DNA from: Plantactinospora soyae
GTDB lineage: Bacteria > Actinomycetota > Actinomycetes > Mycobacteriales > Micromonosporaceae
Length of the DNA stretch: 64,000 nucleotides
NCBI RefSeq assembly: GCF_014874095.1
Contig: NZ_JADBEB010000001.1
Location: 62,001-126,000 of the forward strand
Direction of reading: 5' to 3'
Notes under the pieces: model-generated
The model's input: the letters and a program-made list of their open reading frames with translations, nothing else
Databases searched by the model: none
What the model was told of the DNA's origin: nothing
Shown here: positions 8,539 to 17,889 of the stretch, piece by piece
Layout of the letters: each line of letters starts with the position of its first letter
Position numbering within the stretch: the first letter of the stretch is position 1
Translations under genes and position numbers: made by a program

Positions 8539-10176
8539 ATGGACCAGGACAATGCCGACCCGGGGCGCCCGGCGGAGCCGCTGCCCGCCGAGTTCGGATC
8601 GGCCAAGCAGAACGCGTACGGCGGCGACCGGGCCGATCCGCTGTCGCCGGTACCCACCTCCCCCAGTCTGGTCACCGACTCGGTGATCGCCCGGCCCCTT
8701 CAGGAGCGGATGCGGGAGTCGGGCAACGAGCCGATCGGCGTGGTGATCGAGCTGCGTACCCGGCATCCGGGCGGGGTGCCACGGGCCCAGTCCCGGGTCC
8801 GCGAACTCATCGTGCAGGTCGCCGGCGCCAGCACTCCGGTCTGGCCGATCGGCTCGTACGTCAGCAGCGCCCTCACCGCCACCCAGATTCGGGCCCTGGT
8901 GGCCGCCGACGCCACCGACGCGGCCGACGCGGACGCCGATGCCGAGGCGGAGGCCGAAGTGGACGGTGGGACCGGCACCCGCCCGGGTCGGACCGTCGAG
9001 GAGGTGGCACCGCCGGCCGTCAGCGGTCCCGCCCAGCGCTGGTCCATCCACCGGATCTGGCCCAACTTCGAGGTCCAGCCGCTGATCCACCGCTCGGTGG
9101 TGACCACCAAGTGCCAGGCGGCGCACCGCGCCTTCAACGCGTACGGCCAGGACCTGGTCTGGGCGGTGCTCGACTCCGGCATCGACGCCGCCCATCCGCA
9201 CTTCCACCGGCACGACAACCTGGGTCTGGCCGCGCCGCTGGCCCACCGGTCCTTCATCTTCGGTACCAGCGATGACCAGGCGGTCGTCGATCTCGCCGGT
9301 CACGGCACCCACGTGGCCGGGATCCTGGCCGGTGAGCAGATCGTCGACGACTCCGCCCCGCCGCTGACGGCGGCCACCTGGTACCAACCGGACGCCGGGG
9401 ACACCCGCTGCGAGCGGGTCCACCTGCGGACGATCAGCGGGATGGCACCGCGCTGCAAGCTGCTCTCCTGCAAGATCCTCCGGGACGACGGCTCCGGGGA
9501 CATGGCCGCCGTGCTGGCGGCACTGGAGTACATCCAGGAACTCAACGATCATGGCCGTGAGCTGCTCGTACACGGGGTGAACCTGTCGGTCGGCTACCCG
9601 TTCGACCCGACCTGGTTCGCCACCGGACTCAGCCCGATCTGCCGCGAGGTCGACCGGTTGGTGCAGTCCGGCGTCGTCGTGGTGGTCGCGGCCGGCAACA
9701 CCGGGTACGGCTACGTCATCGACGCCGGCGGACGGCGGATGCGGACGGCGTTCGACCTGACCATCAACGATCCGGGCAACGCCGAACTGGCCATCACGGT
9801 GGGCGCGACGTCCTGCCGGCCACACGCCTCGGGCGTCTCCTACTTCTCCTCGAAGGGGCCCACCGGCGACGGCCGGGCCAAGCCGGACCTGGTGGCGCCG
9901 GGCGAGCGGGTGATCAGCGCCGGTACCGGCAGGTTGCTGGAGCGTGCGCTGGCCGGTGTCCCCGAGGCGACGTACGTGGAGAACTCCGGCACCTCGATGG
10001 CCGCTCCGCACGTGTCCGGGGTCGCGGCGGCCTTCATGTCGGTGCACCAGGAGTTCATCGGACAACCACACCGGGTCAAACGCGCACTGCTCGAGTCCGC
10101 GACCAGCCTCGGCCGGGACCGCTCGTTCCAGGGCTACGGACTCGTCGACGCGATGCGCGCCCTGCAATCGGTCTGA
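8539..10176 (+). CDS. Cytosolic subtilisin-family (S8) serine peptidase
   Basis: 545 residues from ATG 8539; the frame is open far upstream but that part overlaps the esterase gene. The catalytic triad is complete: Asp212 in VLDSGID, His255 in GHGTHVAGI and Ser486 in SGTSMAAPHVSG. There is no signal peptide, Tat motif or membrane segment, unusual for actinobacterial subtilisins. An acidic Ala/Asp-rich segment (about residues 125-155) separates a 120-residue N-terminal domain from the peptidase. The next gene starts 23 bp downstream, so the two are probably one operon and may act together. Confidence 0.93.
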   Translation: MDQDNADPGRPAEPLPAEFGSAKQNAYGGDRADPLSPVPTSPSLVTDSVIARPLQERMRESGNEPIGVVIELRTRHPGGVPRAQSRVRELIVQVAGASTPVWPIGSYVSSALTATQIRALVAADATDAADADADAEAEAEVDGGTGTRPGRTVEEVAPPAVSGPAQRWSIHRIWPNFEVQPLIHRSVVTTKCQAAHRAFNAYGQDLVWAVLDSGIDAAHPHFHRHDNLGLAAPLAHRSFIFGTSDDQAVVDLAGHGTHVAGILAGEQIVDDSAPPLTAATWYQPDAGDTRCERVHLRTISGMAPRCKLLSCKILRDDGSGDMAAVLAALEYIQELNDHGRELLVHGVNLSVGYPFDPTWFATGLSPICREVDRLVQSGVVVVVAAGNTGYGYVIDAGGRRMRTAFDLTINDPGNAELAITVGATSCRPHASGVSYFSSKGPTGDGRAKPDLVAPGERVISAGTGRLLERALAGVPEATYVENSGTSMAAPHVSGVAAAFMSVHQEFIGQPHRVKRALLESATSLGRDRSFQGYGLVDAMRALQSV

Positions 10177-10199
10177 TCCATTCGGGATGGAGTACTGAG

Positions 10200-11561
10200 A
10201 TGCAGTTTCCGTACGCGGAGGTGGAGATCGAGTCCACCGGAGCGATCCATGACGAGAACCAGCGGCGGGCGGCGTTGGACCTGGTCGCCGCCGCGGGGGT
10301 GACCGACGTCCTCGTCCTCTGCCACGGCTGGAACAACGACATACCGCAGGCCCGACGGCTCTACGTCCGGCTGACCGACAACATGGCGGCGGTACGCTCC
10401 GCGGTCCCGTCGGCGGCGTCCCGGTCCCTGGCCGTGATCGGCGTACTCTGGCCGTCGATCCGCTGGTCCGACGAGGACGAGGTGGCCGGCGGCGGTGCCG
10501 GGTTCGGCGACGAGGCCGCCGCGCTGACCGGGGCGATCGCGGAACGGATCGAGGATCCGGCCAGGGCGGCACTGCTCAGCCGGCTCGTGCCGAAGCTGAG
10601 CGAATCCGCCCAGGCCCGGCGGGAGTTCCTCGACGCCCTGCGCGAGCAGCTGCCGAGCGCGGCGGCCACCCCGAGCACCGGAGGCGGTGCCGAGGTGGAC
10701 GAGGATCCGCCGCCGGAAGCGTTCCTCGACGGCGACCCGGAGGAGGTCTTCGCGGAGGCGGGCGGCCCCGAGGTCGACTTCGGCCTGCCCGAGCGGTCCG
10801 GCGGGGCGGCCGGGTTCGACGTCGTACCGGGCGGGGTCGACGTCGTACCGGGCGGGGTCGACGTCGTACCGGGCGGGGTCGGGGTGCCGTCCGGTGGGGC
10901 GGCCGGGTTCGACTTCGGCCTCGACGACATGCTGCGTCGGGCGCGCGGCCTGCTGAACATCACCACCTACTACACGATGAAGGACAGGGCCGGGCAGGTC
11001 GGCTCCGGCGGCATCGCCGCACTGCTGTCCGCGCTGGCCGCGGCGGCTCCGCAGGCCCGGCTGCACCTGGCCGGCCATTCGTTCGGCGCCCGGGCGGTCT
11101 CGGCCGCCGCCGTACGGCACCCGAGCCTGCACTCGTGCACCCTGTTGCAGGGCGCGTTCAGCCACCACGGCTTCGCCGTCAACTTCAACGGCCGGGGCGA
11201 GAACGGCTTCTTCCGGCCGCTGCTGGCCAGCGGAAAGTTGACCGGGCCGCTGCTGATCACGCACACCGTCAACGACCGCGCGATCGGCCTGGCGTACGCC
11301 GCCGCCTCCCGGCTGGCCCGGCACGCGGGTGCCGGGCTGGGTGACGCGAACGACCCGTACGGCGGGCTGGGCCGCAACGGTGCGCTGAAGACACCGGAGG
11401 TGGTCCAGCCGCAGGGTGAACTCCTGGACGTCGGGGGCGCCTACCATTTCCAGGCCGGCCGGGTGCACAACCTGCGGGCGGACTCCTTCGTCCGGTCGCA
11501 CGGCGATGTCAGCGGCCGACAGACTGCTTACGCACTGTTGAGTGCTATTAACACTGCGTAG
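10200..11561 (+). CDS. Alpha/beta-hydrolase-like protein with repeat-containing linker
   Basis: 453 residues. An N-terminal strand-turn VLVLCHGWNND (about 38-48) resembles the oxyanion-hole region of lipase-like hydrolases. The nucleophile elbow GHSFG places Ser294. Asp in NDR and His in GGAYHFQAG could complete a triad. Between the two halves is a low-complexity linker (about 160-240) with three DVVPGGV repeats. No signal peptide. It is downstream of, and almost certainly co-transcribed with, the cytosolic subtilisin (GGGATGGAG ribosome site before the ATG). Function unknown; esterase or lipase activity is inference. Confidence 0.75.
   Translation: MQFPYAEVEIESTGAIHDENQRRAALDLVAAAGVTDVLVLCHGWNNDIPQARRLYVRLTDNMAAVRSAVPSAASRSLAVIGVLWPSIRWSDEDEVAGGGAGFGDEAAALTGAIAERIEDPARAALLSRLVPKLSESAQARREFLDALREQLPSAAATPSTGGGAEVDEDPPPEAFLDGDPEEVFAEAGGPEVDFGLPERSGGAAGFDVVPGGVDVVPGGVDVVPGGVGVPSGGAAGFDFGLDDMLRRARGLLNITTYYTMKDRAGQVGSGGIAALLSALAAAAPQARLHLAGHSFGARAVSAAAVRHPSLHSCTLLQGAFSHHGFAVNFNGRGENGFFRPLLASGKLTGPLLITHTVNDRAIGLAYAAASRLARHAGAGLGDANDPYGGLGRNGALKTPEVVQPQGELLDVGGAYHFQAGRVHNLRADSFVRSHGDVSGRQTAYALLSAINTA
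10818..10880 (+). repeat. Three 21-bp tandem repeats inside the hydrolase gene
   Basis: Three identical 21-base units (10818-10838, 10839-10859, 10860-10880) encode DVVPGGV three times. They sit in the linker between the two conserved halves, residues 207-227, and are likely to vary in copy number. Confidence 0.95.
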
Positions 11562-11570
11562 TCATCGGCG

Positions 11571-11588
11571 TCGGTGACCGGTCACCGA
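11571..11588. promoter_or_regulatory. 18-bp perfect palindrome
   Basis: TCGGTGACCGGTCACCGA has no loop, so a protein-binding site is more likely than a terminator. It lies 10 bp after the hydrolase stop and 45 bp before the possible SigB promoter of the next gene. Confidence 0.5.
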
Positions 11589-11632
11589 GGGTGGGAATCG
11601 GTCGCCGACCCAGGATGGCCCGGCCGTACGCG

Positions 11633-11656
11633 GTTGACATCGCCGCCGCTGGGTAC
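11633..11656 (+). promoter_or_regulatory. Possible SigB/SigF-type promoter
   Basis: GTTG (11633), 14 bases, GGGTAC (11651-11656). Actinobacterial general-stress sigma factors recognise GTTT-N14-16-GGGTAY, so only one base of the -35 differs. It precedes an RsbW-like anti-sigma gene by 43 bp, a class often under stress-sigma control. Confidence 0.5.
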
Positions 11657-11698
11657 CGTCCGCTGTACCCTGACGGGTCCGGTGACCTTGGAGGCGCC

Positions 11699-12151
11699 AT
11701 GACGGACGGTCCGTTGCACGATCAACGGACGGATACTCAGCATGGCCCGATGTTGTTCCAGGACGACTTTGACGGCGTGCGGGTCGCCGACGTACGCCGG
11801 ACACTCACCGAGTGTCTCCACGCGGCCGGATTGGGCGGGCCCCGGCTCGACGACTTCGTGACCGCGATCAACGAGGCGATGACCAACGCCGTACGGCATG
11901 GCGGCGGCTGGGGCGAGGTGCGGCTGTGGCGGGCGGAGCACCTGGTGTGCGAGGTCCGGGACCGTGGCCCCGGCCTCGCCGATCCGTTGACCGTTCCCCG
12001 CGCCCGTCCCCGGCCGTCCGCGAACGGCGGGATGGGGCTCTGGCTGGCCCGGGAACTCGCCGACTCGATCGATGTCCGGAGCGATGCCGAGGGCGTCCGG
12101 GTACGCCTCACCATGACTCCCGAGCCCAGCACCGACGCCGACCCGAGCTGA
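11699..12151 (+). CDS. RsbW/SpoIIAB-like ATP-binding anti-sigma regulatory factor
   Basis: 150 residues from ATG 11699, with GGAG at spacing 5. The GHKL ATPase boxes are present: N-box INEAMTNAVRHGG, G1 box DRGPGL and G2 box GGMGLWLAREL. Such stand-alone kinases bind a stress sigma factor or phosphorylate a STAS antagonist protein in partner-switching pathways. No STAS or sigma gene lies next to it, so its partner is elsewhere. A possible SigB-type promoter upstream suggests feedback control. Confidence 0.9.
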   Translation: MTDGPLHDQRTDTQHGPMLFQDDFDGVRVADVRRTLTECLHAAGLGGPRLDDFVTAINEAMTNAVRHGGGWGEVRLWRAEHLVCEVRDRGPGLADPLTVPRARPRPSANGGMGLWLARELADSIDVRSDAEGVRVRLTMTPEPSTDADPS

Positions 12152-12261
12152 CCGGTACGGACGGGGTCGGGTAACCGGGCGGCCAGCCGATGTTCGTTTG
12201 ACCTCGATCATCTCCGGCGGAAGTCTGACGGGTGTTTCCCGTTCCGTCCCGTCCGGAGGCG

Positions 12262-13542
12262 ATGGCCTTGCTGTTCCAGATGAATCGTTCGAAGCGACCC
12301 CGTCGAGCCCTGGCCTCGTCGGCGCTCGGCCTGGTACTGGCCGTCCTGACGACGGCGAACCCGGCGGTTGCGGCGCCGAACCCGACCGGCACGGCCACGA
12401 ACCCGGCGACAGCGGCAGCTCCCGGTGCCCTGGTGCCCGGTGCTCTCGCGCCCGGGGTGACGTACCGGGAGTTCAGCCGGGCCACTGCCGGCGGCACCGT
12501 ACCCGGTCATCTCGTCGAGGTCGACCTGCGCAATCCCCTGGTGACCGTGGACCTGCTGACGCCGGGCGCGGTCGCGGCCCGGGCGCCGATCTCCCAGCAG
12601 GCGAACAACCGGCGGGCGGTCGCGGCGGTCAACGGCGACTTCTTCAACATCAGCAACGTCCAGGCCGGGGTCGAGGTGACCGGGTCCGCCGTCGGGCCGG
12701 CGATCGCCGGGCGCGACGACCTGAAGGCCGCCGTACCGAACGGGCAGCGGTTCGGGCCGGGGCTGCCGCCGGGTACGTCCACCTCCGACGTACTCGGTGT
12801 CGGGGTGGACCGGCGGGGTCGACTCGCCCGGGTGGACCTGCGCGGCAAGATCTCCGCCGGCCGGGACAAGTTCGCGGTCACCGGATTCAACCAGTACGCG
12901 CTGCCGGTGAACGGGCTCGGGGTGTTCGACAGCGACTGGGGCACGGTGTCCCGTAAGCGCCCCACCTGCGGCACCGACACCGACCGGGCCGCCGCCTGTA
13001 GCACCGACACCTACGAGGTGAGCGTGCGGCACGGCCGGGTCACCACGGTCGGCACCGAACCAGGAACCGGCGCGATCGCCCGGGACACGGTGGTGCTGGT
13101 CGGCCGGGAGCAGGGTGCCGAGACACTGCGCCAGTTCGAGGTCGGCGAGCGGGTACGCGTCGACTACGACCTCGTCCCCGACACCCGGATGCCGTTCACG
13201 TTCGCGGTCGGCGGGTTCCCGATCCTCCGCGACGGTGCGCCGCTGGCCGGGCTGGACGCGAGGACGGCTGCCGTCCGTACCGCGGCCGGGGTCAGCGCCG
13301 ACGGCCGGCGACTGTATCTGGTGGCCGTCGACGGCGCCGGGCCCGGCCTCACGATTCTCGACCTCGCGCTGACGCTGCGGGATCTCGGCGCGGCCAGCGC
13401 GGTCAACCTCGACGGCGGTGGATCGTCGACCCTGGTCACCCGGACCGTCGCGGATCCCGCCGTCCAGGTACGCAACCATCCGTCCGGTGGCGCCGAGCGC
13501 CCGGTGCCGAACGGCATCGGGGTGTTCTCCCGACTCGGCTGA
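12262..13542 (+). CDS. Secreted phosphodiester glycosidase (NAGPA domain)
   Basis: 426 residues from ATG 12262 (GGAGG just upstream; ATG 12280 is an alternative). A signal peptide with the basic stretch RSKRPRRAL ends at AVA-AP. The NAGPA (DUF2233) domain shows AVNGDFFN near residue 118 and the C-terminal AVNLDGGGSST, the two signature segments of the family that cleaves N-acetylglucosamine from phosphodiester linkages. It acts outside the cell, probably on wall or teichoic-acid-type polymers; the substrate is inference. Four cysteines cluster at RPTCGTDTDRAAACSTDTY. Confidence 0.9.
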   Translation: MALLFQMNRSKRPRRALASSALGLVLAVLTTANPAVAAPNPTGTATNPATAAAPGALVPGALAPGVTYREFSRATAGGTVPGHLVEVDLRNPLVTVDLLTPGAVAARAPISQQANNRRAVAAVNGDFFNISNVQAGVEVTGSAVGPAIAGRDDLKAAVPNGQRFGPGLPPGTSTSDVLGVGVDRRGRLARVDLRGKISAGRDKFAVTGFNQYALPVNGLGVFDSDWGTVSRKRPTCGTDTDRAAACSTDTYEVSVRHGRVTTVGTEPGTGAIARDTVVLVGREQGAETLRQFEVGERVRVDYDLVPDTRMPFTFAVGGFPILRDGAPLAGLDARTAAVRTAAGVSADGRRLYLVAVDGAGPGLTILDLALTLRDLGAASAVNLDGGGSSTLVTRTVADPAVQVRNHPSGGAERPVPNGIGVFSRLG

Positions 13543-13561
13543 CCGACGCCGCCAGGGTGGT

Positions 13562-13615
13562 GTTAAGAAGGGCCCCTTCCTATGCAAAAAGCGATAGGAA
13601 GGGGCCCTTCCTTAC
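13562..13615. terminator. Strong bidirectional hairpin terminator
   Basis: A 17-bp perfect stem (GAAGGGCCCCTTCCTAT and its complement) with a 10-base loop, two further pairs outside, between convergent genes. GGGCCCTT-rich hairpins of this type recur in Micromonosporaceae intergenic regions, to my general knowledge. Confidence 0.85.
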
Positions 13616-13618
13616 ATC

Positions 13619-15721
13619 TCAGCTCGGCGCGGGGGTGTAGCCGGTGGCCCGGGTGGTGAAGGTGCCCCGGCCCTGGGTCCGGCTACGCAACCGGGTCGCG
13701 TAGCCGAACAGCTCGGCCAGCGGCACGGTCGCGGTGACCACGACGGTGCCGGCCCGGGTGGTCGAGCCGGAGACCCGGCCGCGTCGGGCCGCCAGGTCGC
13801 CCAGCACCCCGCCGACGGCGTCGTCGGGCACGGTCACCGTCACCTCGACCACCGGTTCCAGCAGAACCATCTCGCTGGCCCGGAGCGCCTCCCGGAGCGC
13901 GAGCCGGCCCGCCGTCCGGAACGCCAGCTCCGAGGAGTCCTTCGGATGCGTGGCGCCGTCGGCGAGGTTGACCCGCAGGCCGATCACCCGATGACCGCCG
14001 AGTGGACCCTCGGCGAGCGCGTCCCGGCAGCCGGCCTCGACCGCCCGGACGTACTCCTTGGGCACCCGGCCGCCGACGACGGTCGAGCCGAACGCGAAGT
14101 CCCGCGCGTCGCCGCCGCCGGAGCCGTTGCCGGTTCCGCCGTCGCCGGCCGGGTCCGGGTCGCTGGGTGCCAGCGGTTCCACATCGAGTACGACGTGCGC
14201 GTACTGGCCGGCGCCGCCGTCCTGCTTGACGTGCCGGTACAGCAGCCCGGTCACCCCGCGTACCACGGTCTCCCGGTAGGCCACCTGTGGCCGACCGACG
14301 TTCACCTCCAGCCCGTGGGCTCGACGGATCTTCTCCACCGCCACCTCCAGATGCAGTTCTCCCATCCCGGACAGCACGGTCTGGCCGGTCTCGGAGTCGG
14401 TCCGGATGGCCAGCGAGGGATCCTCCTCGACCAGCCGGGCCAACGCCGACGTCAGGCGCTCGCTGTCGGTGCCCCGCCGGGGCTCGACCGCCACCGAGAC
14501 CACCGGATCGGCCACGCTCGGCGGTTCGAGGAGCAGCGGCGCCCCGGGCAGACACAGGGTCGCCCCGGTACGGGCGGCCTTGAGCCCGACCACCGCGACG
14601 ATGTCGCCGGCCTCCGCCCGGTCCACCTCGGTGTGCCGGTCTGCCTGGACCCGCAGGATCCGCCCGATCCGTTCGGTACGCCGCGCGCCGGTGTCCAGCA
14701 CCACGCCTCCCTTCCGGATCGTTCCCGAGTACACCCGCAGGTAGGTCAGTCGCCCGGTCGCGGTGGAGTTCACCTTGAACACCAGCGCGGCGAACGGCGC
14801 CGCCGGGTCGGCGGCCCGTTCCTGCGGCACGCCGTCCCGTACGCCGCGCACCGCCGGCACGTCCAGCGGCGAGGGCAGGTACGCCACCGCCGCGTCGAGC
14901 AGCGGTTCCACGCCCCGGTTCCGGTACGCCGAGCCGCAGAGCACGACCAGGCCGTCGCCGGTACGGGTCAGGTCCCGCAACGCGGCGGCCAGCGTCGCCG
15001 CGGACAGTGTCGAGTGGGCACAGAACTCCTCCAGCGCGGTCGGATGCAGTTCGGCCACCGCCTCCTCCAGTACCCGGCGCCGTCGTTCCGCCTCCGGCCG
15101 CAGGTCGTCCGGTACCGGCCCCTCGGTGAACGTGTCGCCGTCGGCCCAGACCAGCGCGCGCATCCGGAGCAGGTCGACCACGCCGGTGAAGTCGTCCTCC
15201 CGCCCGATCGGCAGTTGGACCACCAGCGGCGTCACCCGGAGCCGTTCCCGGATCGACCGGACCGCGTCGTCCAGGTCGGCGCCGGCCCGGTCCAGCTTGT
15301 TGACGAAGGCGATCCGGGGTACCCGGTGCCGGTCGGCCTGCCGCCAGACCGACTCGCTCTGCGGTTCGACGCCCGCGACGCCGTCGAAGACCGCGATCGC
15401 GCCGTCGAGCACCCGCAGGGCCCGTTCGACCTCGTCGGCGAAGTCGACGTGTCCCGGGGTGTCGATCAGGTTGATCCGGTGACCGGCCCAGTCGCAGCTG
15501 ACGGCGGCGGCGAAAATGGTGATGCCACGGTCACGCTCCTGGGAGTCGAAGTCGGTGACGGTCGTCCCGTCGTGCACCTCGCCGCGCTTGTAGGTGGCGC
15601 CGGTGACGTACAGGATTCGTTCGGTGGTGGTGGTCTTGCCGGCATCGACGTGGGCGAGGATGCCCAGGTTGCGGATGCGGGTCAGGGCGTCGTTGGCATG
15701 GTGGTGCAGGTCGGTACGCAC
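13619..15721 (-). CDS. Elongation factor G paralogue (FusA2-like translational GTPase)
   Basis: 700 residues, normal EF-G length. G-domain motifs: [15 protein letters not shown] (G1), RGITI (G2), DTPGHVDF (G3), NKLDRAG (G4). Domains II-V follow, with a Gly/Asp-rich insertion of about 25 residues near residue 525 (between DPDPAGDGG and DARDFAFG). It sits alone, without rpsL, rpsG or tuf, so it is not the housekeeping fusA of the str operon but a second copy. Such copies serve in recycling or in ribosome protection; which applies cannot be read from sequence. It converges with the glycosidase gene at a shared terminator. Confidence 0.92.
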   Translation of the reverse strand: MRTDLHHHANDALTRIRNLGILAHVDAGKTTTTERILYVTGATYKRGEVHDGTTVTDFDSQERDRGITIFAAAVSCDWAGHRINLIDTPGHVDFADEVERALRVLDGAIAVFDGVAGVEPQSESVWRQADRHRVPRIAFVNKLDRAGADLDDAVRSIRERLRVTPLVVQLPIGREDDFTGVVDLLRMRALVWADGDTFTEGPVPDDLRPEAERRRRVLEEAVAELHPTALEEFCAHSTLSAATLAAALRDLTRTGDGLVVLCGSAYRNRGVEPLLDAAVAYLPSPLDVPAVRGVRDGVPQERAADPAAPFAALVFKVNSTATGRLTYLRVYSGTIRKGGVVLDTGARRTERIGRILRVQADRHTEVDRAEAGDIVAVVGLKAARTGATLCLPGAPLLLEPPSVADPVVSVAVEPRRGTDSERLTSALARLVEEDPSLAIRTDSETGQTVLSGMGELHLEVAVEKIRRAHGLEVNVGRPQVAYRETVVRGVTGLLYRHVKQDGGAGQYAHVVLDVEPLAPSDPDPAGDGGTGNGSGGGDARDFAFGSTVVGGRVPKEYVRAVEAGCRDALAEGPLGGHRVIGLRVNLADGATHPKDSSELAFRTAGRLALREALRASEMVLLEPVVEVTVTVPDDAVGGVLGDLAARRGRVSGSTTRAGTVVVTATVPLAELFGYATRLRSRTQGRGTFTTRATGYTPAPS

Positions 15722-16103
15722 GGCCGATGGCCTTCCTGGGTGAACCGAACGGGGACGGCGCGATTGGCGTGACAGGGCGAGCCGGCCGGCCCCGCAGAGG
15801 GCGGCGGGCAGGCAGGAACCCCGTGGATCGTCCGGAGCGCGATCGGGGGTACGCCTTCGATCGGCTCGGATCAGGGATGTGTCACGCCATCCGGGGTGGC
15901 CGCGCGGGCCGACACCCGGAGGTCAGGAAGACGTCAGAATCACCCGGTGCCGGGACTGGGGAATGGTCACAGCGGTGCGGTACTGCACGGCCGGCTCCCC
16001 TCGCTCGTCGTCCCGCGCGTTCGTCATGAAGTGACAAGATCGCGCTCGGTTCGTGCTGAGTGTACTGAAACCCGGGCCCGTACATAACCCGGTTTCCGGC
16101 CGG
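15722..16103. other. Intergenic stretch without recognisable gene
   Basis: 382 bp between the EF-G paralogue start and the 3' end of the sugar transporter. Short open frames on both strands lack ribosome sites and look like GC shadows. The EF-G2 promoter must lie here but I cannot point to it. Confidence 0.6.
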
Positions 16104-16946
16104 CTACTTCACCGCCCCGGCGGTCAGTCCCTGGACCAGGAACCGTTGCAGCATAAGGAATCCGGCCGCCACCGGCACGCTGACCACCAACGAGGCCGCC
16201 ATCACCTGGTTCCAGTAGACGCCGGCCTGGGTCGAGTAGAGCTGTAGTCCGACCGGCAGCGTACGGCTCTGTTCGGTGGTCATGATCGAGGCGAACAGCA
16301 CCTCGCTCCAGGCGGTCACGAAGGCGTAGATGGCGACCGCGACGATGCCGGGCAGGGCGACCGGCACCACCACCCGGAGCAGCGCGCCGACGGGTCCGGC
16401 CCCGTCGACCAACGCGGCCTCGTCCAGCTCCCGGGGGATCGAGTTGAAGTAGCCGACCAGCATCCAGATCGAGAACGGCAGCGAGAAGGTCAGATAGGTG
16501 ATGACCAGACCGAACCGGGAGCCGTACAGGGTGATGCCGGTGAGCTGGTCGATGTTGACGTAGATCAGGAACAGCGGCAGCAGGAACAGGATGCCCGGGA
16601 ACATCTGGGTGGAGAGCACCGTGACCGAGAAGAGTCCACGTCCGGGGAACCGGAACCGGCTGATGGCGTACGCGGCGAAGACGGCGACCACGACGGAGAG
16701 CAGCGCGGCGGTCGAGGCGACGATCACACTGTTCACGAAGTACCGGCCGAGCGGGATCGTCCGCCAGATGTCGGCGAACGGCCGCAACGTCAGCCCGCTC
16801 GGGATCCAGCGAAAATCGCTCTGTACGTCGCGCAGCGGCTTGGCGGCGGAGGTCGCCATCACGTACAACGGCAGCAGGACGAGGCCGGCGAAGAAGGTCA
16901 GGCCCACCCAGCGGACCCAGCGGAACCAGCGGGGCTCAAACAGCAC
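16104..16946 (-). CDS. Carbohydrate ABC transporter permease (MalG type)
   Basis: 280 residues with six membrane segments. The cytoplasmic EAA loop is clear at ELDEAALVDGAGPVGALLR followed by VVVPVALP, the ATPase docking site of CUT1 importers. It forms the channel with the permease encoded just upstream, which overlaps its start by 11 bp. No ATPase gene is in the cluster; actinobacteria commonly share one (MsiK-type). Substrate not predictable from the permease. Confidence 0.93.
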   Translation of the reverse strand: MLFEPRWFRWVRWVGLTFFAGLVLLPLYVMATSAAKPLRDVQSDFRWIPSGLTLRPFADIWRTIPLGRYFVNSVIVASTAALLSVVVAVFAAYAISRFRFPGRGLFSVTVLSTQMFPGILFLLPLFLIYVNIDQLTGITLYGSRFGLVITYLTFSLPFSIWMLVGYFNSIPRELDEAALVDGAGPVGALLRVVVPVALPGIVAVAIYAFVTAWSEVLFASIMTTEQSRTLPVGLQLYSTQAGVYWNQVMAASLVVSVPVAAGFLMLQRFLVQGLTAGAVK

Positions 16947-17889
16947 GGCGGCGCCTCCTGGAGGTCAGCAGCAGGTACCCGGCGGTGAGCAGGAGCAGGA
17001 AGAGCAGCAGCAGTACGGACATCGCCGAACCGAGCCCGAAGTTCCAGGTCACGAACGAGCTCTGGTAGATGTGCACCGAGATCAGGTCGGCCTGCTCCGG
17101 TGTCGCCGCGCCGAACAGCACGAACGGGGTGGTGAAGTCGTTGAACGTCCAGAGGAAGAGCACCAGGATCAGCACCAGGCTGACCGGCCGCAGCATCGGC
17201 AGGGTCACCCGGCGGATCTGCTGGCCGGGGCCGGCACCGTCGATCGCGGCAGCCTCGTAGAGGTCGGTCGGGATGTTCTGCATCCCCGCCATGATGATCA
17301 GGAACGCGAACGGCCAGTGCCGCCAGATCGACACCAGGACGATCGCGACGAAGCTACGATCGCCGAGCAGCCAGAACGCCCGGTCGTCGGTCAGGTGCAG
17401 GTTGTCCACCAGTAGGTGGTTGATCATCCCGGTGTCCCGCTGCAACATGAAGTTCCAGGCGATCACCGCCGCGTAGGCGGGCAGCGCGTACGGGACGAGG
17501 AAGAGGGTACGAAGCAGTCCCCGGTTGCGCATCGGCCGCTGGAGCAGCAGTGCCGCGACGAAGCCGAGCAGCCAGGAGCCGACGACCACTAGCAGCGCGT
17601 ACGCCAGGGTGATCCAGAGTGAGCGGAGCAGCGCGGCGCCGATCGCCGAGTCGACGTCGACCGCCACCTTGTAGTTGCGCAGCCCGGCCCAGGGTGCCGC
17701 CGACCAGTTCCGGATGAAGAACTGGGTCAGCTCGCGGAAGCTCATCCAGACCCCGACAGCCATCGGCACCAGGTGGACGAGCAACTCCAGGAGCAGCGCC
17801 GGCAGCAACAGCAGGTACGCCAGGCCGGGCCGGCGCCAACCGGCACCGGCCCGACGACGCGCCCCGGTCGACCCGGGGCGGTCAGCCAC
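16936..17889 (-). CDS. Carbohydrate ABC transporter permease (MalF type)
   Basis: 317 residues from GTG 17889, chosen because GTGGCTGA overlaps the stop of the binding-protein gene and couples translation. An Arg-rich N terminus precedes six membrane segments. The EAA loop reads DLYEAAAIDGAGPGQQIRR followed by VTLPMLRP. Second subunit of the CUT1 importer with the gene at 16104. Confidence 0.93.
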   Translation of the reverse strand: MADRPGSTGARRRAGAGWRRPGLAYLLLLPALLLELLVHLVPMAVGVWMSFRELTQFFIRNWSAAPWAGLRNYKVAVDVDSAIGAALLRSLWITLAYALLVVVGSWLLGFVAALLLQRPMRNRGLLRTLFLVPYALPAYAAVIAWNFMLQRDTGMINHLLVDNLHLTDDRAFWLLGDRSFVAIVLVSIWRHWPFAFLIIMAGMQNIPTDLYEAAAIDGAGPGQQIRRVTLPMLRPVSLVLILVLFLWTFNDFTTPFVLFGAATPEQADLISVHIYQSSFVTWNFGLGSAMSVLLLLFLLLLTAGYLLLTSRRRRRAV

